From DASYML01 sp036399835 (GTDB lineage Bacteria; Acidobacteriota; Blastocatellia; Pyrinomonadales; Pyrinomonadaceae): a stretch of DNA of 19,888 nt. Positions 14,297 to 19,888 of the stretch are shown here, piece after piece. A program made the position numbers and the translations under genes. The notes below the pieces were generated by a model, which saw only the letters and a program-made list of their open reading frames with translations, was not told where the DNA came from and did no database searches. How positions within the stretch are numbered: the first letter of the stretch is position 1; each line of letters begins with the position of its first letter. The stretch lies in assembly GCA_036399835.1 (NCBI GenBank), contig DASWMI010000200.1:1-19888 (forward strand), in the 5' to 3' direction.

Positions 14297-14965
14297 TTAA
14301 GACCTTTCCATTCTCTCCTTAATCTGGCGCTTGCTGGCCTTTTCCGCTTCTTTGGCCTCTCTTGAGCTGAGACCTAAATCTTGCAGCGTTTGCCCTATGC
14401 TCCTATCGCGGCTCAATCCGTCAAGGATGGCTTGCGTAGTGATATTCGGATACCTGCCGCTGAGGTTGTCCGCGATGACGTGGGCGGCGACGAATTGACC
14501 GAATTTCAAATCAGGATTGGCCGCGAGCGCCGCCGCGTACCCTGCGCGCAAGGCTTCAGGAGTGGTGTTCAGTTTACGCGCGATGCCCTGGAATCTGTGC
14601 AGGTCTTTGTCCGTGCGCGGTGCATCGCCCAAACGCCTGTCATCACGCTCGCCATTATGACGACCGTTGCGAGCGCGGTTCAAGCCTTCATCCGATCTGC
14701 CCCCGGACCTCTCCGAAGCCCTCCCCAGTCCATCGTCAGAGCGGCCTCTGGAACGGTCGCTGGCAGTGCCTATACCGCGATCCACGCCCGGACCGCTCAT
14801 TGGACCAACAGGCCCGCCGATGCCTCTGCCCGAACCACCCGCGTTGCCGCCTCCACCGCCGCCGCCTCTACCGCGACCCTGCGCCGCCGCAGTAGTTTGC
14901 AAGCCGATTAAAAGCAGACCTGCCAGCGCGAGGCTCGCCACTGAGATAACCCTTGTGCTCTTCAT
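14297..14965 (-). CDS. Secreted Gly/Arg-rich protein of unknown function
   Basis: This is a 222-residue exported protein. Signal peptide 1-28 (hydrophobic 8-22, cleavage near AAA-Q). It is followed by a run of Gly and Arg (30-52), including seven consecutive Gly, and two 15-residue tandem repeats at 68-82 and 83-97 (AS-[DE]-RS-x-GRSD-x-GL-x-R). A basic, charged linker leads to a conserved-looking helical C-terminal part (about 122-222) with LNTTPEALRAGYAAALAANP and FGQFVAAHVIADNL, then a Lys/Glu-rich tail. I do not recognise a named domain. ATG at 14965 has an excellent GGAGGA site. It has its own terminator and is preceded by a 6-bp dyad (ACAGGC/GCCTGT, 15002-15020) that may be an operator. 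Confidence 0.85.
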   Translation of the reverse strand: MKSTRVISVASLALAGLLLIGLQTTAAAQGRGRGGGGGGGNAGGSGRGIGGPVGPMSGPGVDRGIGTASDRSRGRSDDGLGRASERSGGRSDEGLNRARNGRHNGERDDRRLGDAPRTDKDLHRFQGIARKLNTTPEALRAGYAAALAANPDLKFGQFVAAHVIADNLSGRYPNITTQAILDGLSRDRSIGQTLQDLGLSSREAKEAEKASKRQIKERMERS

Positions 14966-15130
14966 ATCCTTATTCCTCCGGTATAAATCTACAGCCTTGA
15001 GACAGGCTCAGATTGCCTGTGATTGAGATTGGCAAGTTTTTGAGGAACGCTTGCCAGCTTCTGTCGGGGATTAAATGAGAGGGGCAACGTTGGCGACGGG
15101 TTGCCAGGTCATAATCTAAAGAAGAAAAAC

Positions 15131-15183
15131 GCAAGGCAAAAGTAAGAATAGCGACCCGGCTCCGGCAGACCTTTGCCCCTTGC
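15131..15183 (-). terminator. Probable terminator of the carboxypeptidase gene
   Basis: GCAAGGCAAA (15131-15140) pairs with TTTGCCCCTTGC (15172-15183) with a two-base bulge; the loop contains a smaller CCGG hairpin. On the minus strand the structure is followed by GTTTTTCTT. It starts about 20 nt past the stop at 15204. Confidence 0.6.
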
Positions 15184-15203
15184 TTCTTTAAATTTCGTGC
15201 CTG

Positions 15204-16634
15204 CTAATTATCGCCAGGCTCGTATTCGTCTGCGCTCGCGGGTCTGGCCGCATCGCGCTCCGTATCGCTGAGGCGCATGGCGAGCGTGGTCGGCTGGTAG
15301 TTGAAGGGGGCCGGGCCGCCACGCGAAGATTGAATCTGCGAGACCAGGAAATCCTGATTCTGTCTAAAGCGCCAGACGCTGCCGCGCTGGTTGAAGATGA
15401 CGAAGAGCAGGGTTTCGCCGCTGCGTGTGCGCATCTGCCCGACGAGCGCGCTGGCCCCGCCATCCGTGCGTATGAGCGTGCCCGTCTTGGCGATCACGCT
15501 GCCGCGCGATGGGCTGGACTGATAGCGTTTCTCCAGCGTGCCCGGGTCTATGCCCGCCACCGGAAGAATGTCCGAAGGCTCAAGCTGATGCTTGCCAAGT
15601 TCATCACTGAGCGCGCGGTAAATCTTCATCATCGCGCGAGGCGTCACGCGGTTGACCCCGAGGCCGCTGGTCGAAGCGAAAGACACATCCGACGGGCTGA
15701 GGCCGACCTTATCTATCAGAAAACGGCGTAGTCCCTGCGGCCCGCCCAGAGTGTCGCCGATGCGCTCGGCCATAAAATTGTTCGAGTAGCAGAGCAGCAC
15801 CTTGAGCACGTCCACCAGTTTGCTTGAACGGTGGACCAGCAGCATACGCGCGTTAGCCGGCACGGAGTTGACGTAGACAGCGCCCATCACGGCCACGCTC
15901 GGCTCGCCCTGAGACGCCTGCGCCTGGCCCATCATGGTACGCGCCTGGTCCCATGCGCGTGCGGCGGCTGTGGGCCTGCGCGTCGCGTCGAGCGTATCGT
16001 AGAACTGTTCGCCCGAACGACGCGCGGACCAATCGAAGTTCATGGTAAAGCCGGGAGCGATAATGAGGTCGCCCGTCACAGTGCGTATGCCCTGGCGGTT
16101 CAATTCCTGCGCGATCATCACAGCATGCTCGTAATGAAGCGACGGGTCGCGGCCTGAGATAATCAGGTTGCCTGTGATCGTGCCGCTCGTCTTGTCGAAA
16201 GTCCCGTCGGTCCAGACGGCAGTGATAAAGCGATGCTGCGGGCCAAACGTGTGGAGCGCGTCGAGCGCCGTCGCTAGCTTGACGGCGGAAGCCGGATTGA
16301 ATGCTTCATCCGCAGATTGCGCATAGAGCGTCTTCCCATCCAGCGTCTCGACGAGCAGCCCCTGCGCGCCTGTAATCGGGGTCAGATAGGTTGGCTGCGG
16401 CGTATCTGAAGGCTGCGGCAGCAACACGTCCGGCTGCGTGGTCGTGGTGGACGGAGCGGGTTGCGCCGGATTGGGCCAGGAGAGTATGGTCGGGCGTGTG
16501 AGTGGAGGAGGAGGAGATGTCTGGTTAGTCTGCTGGTTTGTCTGCGAAGTCTGGGCCAGGACGGAGACTGGACCAGCCGCGAGAATCACTACGGCGCTCA
16601 GCGCGAGAAAGAAACGGTTCGATACCCCTTGCAT
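15204..16634 (-). CDS. dacB: D-alanyl-D-alanine carboxypeptidase, PBP4 type (S13)
   Basis: This periplasmic penicillin-binding protein of class C trims or cleaves peptidoglycan cross-bridges. All three active-site motifs are present (numbering from ATG 16634): SAVK 116-119, SNN 284-286 and KTG 383-385. The signal peptide covers about 1-28 (FFLALSAVVILAAG, cleavage near VLAQ), and a Thr/Gln/Pro-rich linker (about 28-83) precedes the catalytic domain. The SxxK to SxN distance is about 165 residues, shorter than in E. coli PBP4. The longest frame begins with TTG at 16655, but ATG at 16634 has a strong AGGGGAAGG site and gives a normal signal peptide. The C-terminal 40 residues are extra and charged. 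It is monocistronic with a probable terminator, and lies next to no other wall gene. Confidence 0.92.
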   Translation of the reverse strand: MQGVSNRFFLALSAVVILAAGPVSVLAQTSQTNQQTNQTSPPPPLTRPTILSWPNPAQPAPSTTTTQPDVLLPQPSDTPQPTYLTPITGAQGLLVETLDGKTLYAQSADEAFNPASAVKLATALDALHTFGPQHRFITAVWTDGTFDKTSGTITGNLIISGRDPSLHYEHAVMIAQELNRQGIRTVTGDLIIAPGFTMNFDWSARRSGEQFYDTLDATRRPTAAARAWDQARTMMGQAQASQGEPSVAVMGAVYVNSVPANARMLLVHRSSKLVDVLKVLLCYSNNFMAERIGDTLGGPQGLRRFLIDKVGLSPSDVSFASTSGLGVNRVTPRAMMKIYRALSDELGKHQLEPSDILPVAGIDPGTLEKRYQSSPSRGSVIAKTGTLIRTDGGASALVGQMRTRSGETLLFVIFNQRGSVWRFRQNQDFLVSQIQSSRGGPAPFNYQPTTLAMRLSDTERDAARPASADEYEPGDN

Positions 16635-16825
16635 AATCCTTCCCCTCTTAATCAAAAGACCTCTCAGGCAAAAACCATCATAACACGAGCGGATTTGCTT
16701 GCGCTCCTAAATTTTTTGTTGAGATACTGAGGAGAGACCCTTTCGATGCTCTTGAAAGCGGGAATGGATGCACGCTCTCGGGCGAACAAATCGGAGCTTG
16801 TGCCAGCTCCCCTTAAATGATTTCG

Positions 16826-16855
16826 TTGACAACGCTCCAAACGCGCTCCTAAAAT
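16826..16855 (+). promoter_or_regulatory. Sigma-70 promoter for the Ogg2 gene
   Basis: A perfect TTGACA (16826-16831), an 18-nt spacer and TAAAAT (16850-16855, 5 of 6) lie ahead of the plus-strand gene. The predicted start near 16862 leaves a leader of only about 14 nt before GTG at 16876, which may explain the lack of a Shine-Dalgarno sequence. Confidence 0.7.
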
Positions 16856-16875
16856 CCGCGTTGTAGAAACCAAGC

Positions 16876-17538
16876 GTGAGATTAAATAGCCAGCCGGTCA
16901 CGATTGATAACATCAAAGCGACGCACAGTGCGCGACGCGCGGAGATTAGCGCACGCCTCGCAGAGTTTCACGCAGTCTGGGAGCAAGGCTCTGATGCTCG
17001 TCTCTGGGAAGAGTTGGTCTTCTGCATTTTCACGGCGGGCGCTTCGGCTCGGATGGGGCTGCGCTCGATTGAAGCCGTCAGGCCGCTTCTCTTCGAGGGC
17101 GAGCATCAGCAGTTGCAGCAGGCTCTGACAGGCAACCATCGCTATCCGGCATCGCGTTCCGGGTATATCATTGCGACGCGCGCCTTCCTCTTTGAAGACT
17201 GCGGGTTGCGCCTGCGCGAGCGGCTCGAAGGATTCAGCGATCCGATTGAGCGGCGCGACTGGCTGGCGAAAGAGAAGGGCATCAAGGGTCTGGGCTATAA
17301 AGAGTCCAGCCACTTTCTGCGCAACATAGGCTTGAGCGGTTACGGTATTCTGGACAAACATATCCTGCGCAGCCTGGCAGAGCTTGGTATCATCGAAACT
17401 CCACAGCCGCCCGCGACACGCGCCCGTTACTTAGAGACCGAGGAACGACTAAAAAGATTCGCACGCGACCTACGCATCAACTTCGACGAGCTGGACCTGG
17501 TTCTCTGGTCCATGAAGACAGGCGAGATACTCAAGTGA
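16876..17538 (+). CDS. ogg: 8-oxoguanine DNA glycosylase/AP lyase, Ogg2 type
   Basis: This 220-residue base-excision repair enzyme removes 8-oxoguanine and nicks the abasic site. The helix-hairpin-helix motif is at about 136-150 (IKGLGYKESSHFLRN); the catalytic Lys142 and Asp160 (GILDKHILRSL) keep the 18-residue spacing of K129 and D147 in the Methanocaldococcus Ogg2 enzyme. Length fits the family, which is most common in archaea and thermophiles, and there is no N-terminal domain as in Ogg1. The start is GTG at 16876; no ATG occurs before Met60 and no Shine-Dalgarno is visible, but the promoter lies just upstream. It is followed after 52 nt by the retropepsin gene and may be co-transcribed with it. 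Confidence 0.9.
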   Translation: MRLNSQPVTIDNIKATHSARRAEISARLAEFHAVWEQGSDARLWEELVFCIFTAGASARMGLRSIEAVRPLLFEGEHQQLQQALTGNHRYPASRSGYIIATRAFLFEDCGLRLRERLEGFSDPIERRDWLAKEKGIKGLGYKESSHFLRNIGLSGYGILDKHILRSLAELGIIETPQPPATRARYLETEERLKRFARDLRINFDELDLVLWSMKTGEILK

Positions 17539-17590
17539 GGGATAACAAAAACGGTGCGGGATGAAAGAGGCTGAAGATGAAGGAGGAGCT

Positions 17591-19354
17591 ATGAAAAGCA
17601 AGGATGAACGCACCGGCGTCAATCAGCCGTGCGACGCGCTGCAAGCCGAGCGCGAGACGCGGCATCAAAAGATAAAAGCTTTTGATTTCCGGTCCATCTT
17701 TCAAGCCACCTCGTTCGTCATTCCGCCTTCCGCTCTACGGGTTCATCATTCTGCTTTCAAGCTTCGTCCTTCATCCTTGATCCCTCGTCTCTCATCCATC
17801 GTTCCTCTGCTCTTGCTGCTGTGTCTGACAGTGCCTTTGTGCGAGCTGCGTGCCGAGGCGAGCGAGAAGCCGCGCAGTCGGGCAGAGCGTGCGCTGCGTA
17901 AGGGTGATTACGAGCTGGCCGAAAAGCTCTATCGGGAGATTCTGAAGGAGGATGCAGGCGACACGGAGGCGCGTCTGGGTTTGAGCTACACGCTCTATAA
18001 GCGTAGGAATCTGCGTGACTCCTTCGAGCAGGCAAGGTTTGTCCTCGCGCGCGAACCCTGGTCTTCACGTGCTCATGCGCTGGTCGGGCTGGCGCTGCTG
18101 GCGACGGGCGAGTTCCGGCAGTCAGCCGAGCAATTCCGCATCGCGCTCAATATCAACAATCACGAAGCGCTGGCCGTGGCCGGGATGGCAATGATTGATT
18201 ATTACGAGAATCGCCTGCCATCGAGCGTCAACGGTTTTCGCCGCGCCGTCGCGCTTGATTCGAGAGAGCCTGATTATCTCTTTAGCCTGGCGCAGGCCAC
18301 GGCGCGCACGGAGCGTTACAAGGAAGCGGCTGACGCTTACGAGCGTTTTCTACGCGTCGCGCCGCACACGGATGACGACAGGCGCGCTCGCATACGCGGG
18401 CTGATAGACTTCATGCGCTTTCTGGGCAAACAGAAGCGGCTCTACATGCCCGTTGGCGAAGACAACACGGTCGTCTCCTTTGAAGACGTCAATAATCGTC
18501 CCATCGTGCGCGTGCGCGTCAACGGCGCGAAAGAGCCTCTGCGCTTTGTGCTCGACACAGGCTCAGGGATGTGCGTGATCTCTGAAGAGACCGCGCGCAG
18601 GCTGGACATCAATCCGGTCGCGCGCGGCGGGCAGGCTCGCGCCGTCGGCGGCATGGGCCGCTTCGAGATAGTCTACGGCTTTCTCTCTTCGCTTGAGATA
18701 GGCAAGACGCAAATCAACAACGTGCCCGTCTACATCCGCCGTTTCTATAATGACGGGACGGGCGTTGACGGCTATATCGGCCTGGCCGTCATCAACAAAT
18801 TCATCGCGCGGGTTGATTACGGGTCGCAGACCTTTGCGCTCTTGAGCCGAGAGGCCGCCGGAAAACCGCTCAATCAATTATCGCGGCGTAACATAGAGAT
18901 TCCGATTCGCACGACGACGAGCGGCTTTTTGAGCGGCGAAGTCCAGCTTGAAGGCATCGAGCGACCGCTAAACTTTATCGTTGACACGGGGGCGAGCGTC
19001 TCTGTCGTGGCCCAGGCGGTCGCCACCAGCGAAGAGATGGACCGCTACATGCAGGATTTGAAGATGAAGATTTATGGCGCGGCGGGCGTCGCCGAAAATG
19101 TCAAAGTGCTGCTCTTGCCGCGTCTCACGCTGGGGCCTTTGATGCGCGAAAGAATCAGCGCGGCGGTCCTCGACCTTGACCCCATCAACGAGACGACAGG
19201 CTTTGTCCAGAGCGGTATCCTCGGCGGCAACTTCCTGCGACACTTTCGCGTCACCTTCGATTTTAAAAAGGCTGTCGTCCAGCTTGAGCCGCTCAAGCCG
19301 CTCGATGCGGACAAAATCGTGCCGGAAGGAGAAGCGCGTCTCGCCAAGCCATGA
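17591..19354 (+). CDS. TPR protein with two retropepsin-like aspartyl protease domains
   Basis: The frame stays open from ATG 17561, but ATG at 17591 has AGGAGG just upstream and is preferred (587 residues). After about 55 residues comes a hydrophobic segment (LLLLLCLTVPL) ending in a likely signal cleavage near RAEA. TPR-like helical repeats follow (about 100-265). Then two aspartyl protease domains occur in one chain: the first with FVLDTGSG (DTG at 322-324), the second with FIVDTGAS (DTG at 465-467), each with a later Gly-rich flap-like strand (GYIGLAVINKF and GILGGNFLRHF). Retropepsins act as dimers, so two copies could form an internal dimer. The N-terminal region is encoded by heptamer repeat DNA, and a start at TTG 17777, right before the signal segment, would give a normal secreted protein. 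Substrate unknown. Confidence 0.85.
   Translation: MKSKDERTGVNQPCDALQAERETRHQKIKAFDFRSIFQATSFVIPPSALRVHHSAFKLRPSSLIPRLSSIVPLLLLLCLTVPLCELRAEASEKPRSRAERALRKGDYELAEKLYREILKEDAGDTEARLGLSYTLYKRRNLRDSFEQARFVLAREPWSSRAHALVGLALLATGEFRQSAEQFRIALNINNHEALAVAGMAMIDYYENRLPSSVNGFRRAVALDSREPDYLFSLAQATARTERYKEAADAYERFLRVAPHTDDDRRARIRGLIDFMRFLGKQKRLYMPVGEDNTVVSFEDVNNRPIVRVRVNGAKEPLRFVLDTGSGMCVISEETARRLDINPVARGGQARAVGGMGRFEIVYGFLSSLEIGKTQINNVPVYIRRFYNDGTGVDGYIGLAVINKFIARVDYGSQTFALLSREAAGKPLNQLSRRNIEIPIRTTTSGFLSGEVQLEGIERPLNFIVDTGASVSVVAQAVATSEEMDRYMQDLKMKIYGAAGVAENVKVLLLPRLTLGPLMRERISAAVLDLDPINETTGFVQSGILGGNFLRHFRVTFDFKKAVVQLEPLKPLDADKIVPEGEARLAKP
17711..17801. repeat. Degenerate heptanucleotide tandem repeat (13 units)
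   Basis: Thirteen consecutive 7-mers share a rough TCNTTCN pattern (for example TCATTCC, GCCTTCC, TCATTCT, TCCTTCA, TCTCTCA). Read in the frame of the protease gene they give a 7-residue period (PSALRVH, HSAFKLR, PSSLIPR, LSSI). The composition differs sharply from the flanking coding DNA. Confidence 0.75.
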
Positions 19355-19839
19355 AGCAGAGCCTTTATCTTGAAACTTCCGTCATCGGCGCTTATCTGGA
19401 TAACGGCGAGCCTTTTCGCCGCGACCTGACGATTCGCTGGTGGGAGCATGAGATGGAAGAATACCGCGCCGTCATCTCGCCGCTGGTCCAGCGCGAGCTG
19501 GAGCGCGTGCCCGAGCCGCACCGCACCGGTTATCTCAAGCTCATCGGCCAGCTCGAACAGGTCGAGCTGACGGACGAGGCCGCCATCCTCGCCGAAGGCT
19601 ATATCGCGCGCGGCATCTTTCATCGCAAGTACATCGGCGACGCGCTGCATGTTGCCGTCGCTTCAATCCATAAGATAGATTATCTGGTGACGTGGAACTT
19701 CGGACATCTGGCGAACGTGCGGCGGCAGGCGCGCATCAGGCTCTTCAACACAGCCGCCGGATTCTTCGTCCCCATGATCGTGACCCCGGAGTTTTTAGTT
19801 TCGGAATCAACTGAAAGGAAAGTGACGAGTGACGAGTGA
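19351..19839 (+). CDS. PIN-domain protein (VapC-like)
   Basis: This is a 162-residue PIN-domain protein, probable metal-dependent RNase. Motifs in order: YLETSVIGAYLD (E8, with Glu in place of the more usual Asp), QRELERV (E49), GDALHVAVAS (D97) and TWNFGHLAN (N116). The pattern fits PIN proteins often annotated as toxins. The ATG overlaps the TGA of the protease gene by 4 bp (ATGA), so translation is coupled. No antitoxin-size gene is visible upstream; one could lie beyond the window or be absent. The last six residues (KVTSDE) and the stop codon lie within a heptamer repeat, so the original C-terminus may have been altered by the repeat. Confidence 0.85.
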   Translation: MKQSLYLETSVIGAYLDNGEPFRRDLTIRWWEHEMEEYRAVISPLVQRELERVPEPHRTGYLKLIGQLEQVELTDEAAILAEGYIARGIFHRKYIGDALHVAVASIHKIDYLVTWNFGHLANVRRQARIRLFNTAAGFFVPMIVTPEFLVSESTERKVTSDE

Positions 19840-19856
19840 CGGGTGAGAGGTGACAA
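19822..19856. repeat. GTGACGA heptamer tandem repeat (5 units)
   Basis: Five consecutive 7-mers run GTGACGA, GTGACGA, GTGACGG, GTGAGAG, GTGACAA. The array starts inside the PIN gene and supplies its stop codon. Confidence 0.85.
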
Positions 19857-19888
19857 GATAAAAGCTCGTTCTTTCTTGTCACCTCTCA
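19844..19888. repeat. Inverted repeat of heptamers at the window edge
   Basis: TGAGAGGTGACAAGA (19844-19858) has a perfect 15-bp complement at 19874-19888, with a 15-nt loop. The right arm is cut by the window end, and the left flank continues as heptamers, so the palindrome may be longer. It could also serve as a terminator for the PIN gene; no T run can be seen inside the window. Confidence 0.75.

Noticed and set aside
1..19888. CRISPR arrays, transposases, integrases or attachment sites
   Set aside because: No spaced direct repeats of CRISPR length and no mobile-element proteins are present; the only repeats are heptamer tracts and hairpins.

Overview
The window (about 20 kb, GC-rich) reads as chromosome of a Gram-negative-type bacterium. 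PEP-CTERM proteins, sigma-54 control, PilV/PilW/PilX-type minor pilins, an archaeal-type Ogg2 glycosylase, TPR-retropepsin proteins and heptanucleotide tandem repeats at gene edges together suggest an Acidobacteriota member, perhaps Blastocatellia. That placement is inference from protein flavour; no marker gene is present.

Layout. (1) 305-1912, minus strand: two PEP-CTERM exported proteins with near-identical sorting tails, each followed by a hairpin; the one after the second gene is a textbook terminator. A sigma-54-like element lies upstream of the first. (2) 2171-5376, minus: an NtrC-type sigma-54 response regulator followed after 8 nt by the lipid II flippase murJ. (3) 5505-13655, minus: the centre of the window. 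A near-consensus sigma-54 promoter (TGGCATAAGTCTTGC) leads into nine genes: a minor-pilin cassette B (FimT/GspH, PilV, PilW, PilX types), a TPR protein, and a second paralogous cassette A in the same order, closing with an intrinsic terminator. (4) 13561-14296 has no convincing protein gene. It holds the promoter, a dyad, a GC-rich stretch that can fold, a strong plus-strand terminator and a second terminator for the next minus-strand gene. (5) 14297-16634, minus: a secreted Gly/Arg-rich protein and a PBP4-type D,D-carboxypeptidase. (6) 16826-19839, plus: a sigma-70 promoter, an Ogg2 8-oxoguanine glycosylase, a TPR protein with two retropepsin-like domains, and a PIN-domain protein overlapping it by 4 bp.

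How the parts may work together. The pilin block looks like one transcription unit making two alternative or cooperating minor-pilin initiation or tip complexes. The adjacent regulator has the GAFTGA loop needed to work with sigma-54, so it is the obvious local candidate activator of the promoter at the head of the block, and perhaps of the PEP-CTERM gene. No major pilin, PilY1, pilus ATPase, histidine kinase or exosortase is in the window.

Most notable: the duplicated pilin cassettes; a FimT-like pilin with Gln in place of Glu5 fused to an extra C-terminal domain; a large insertion in one PilX; and three separate heptamer repeat tracts, two of which are translated as the ends of proteins.
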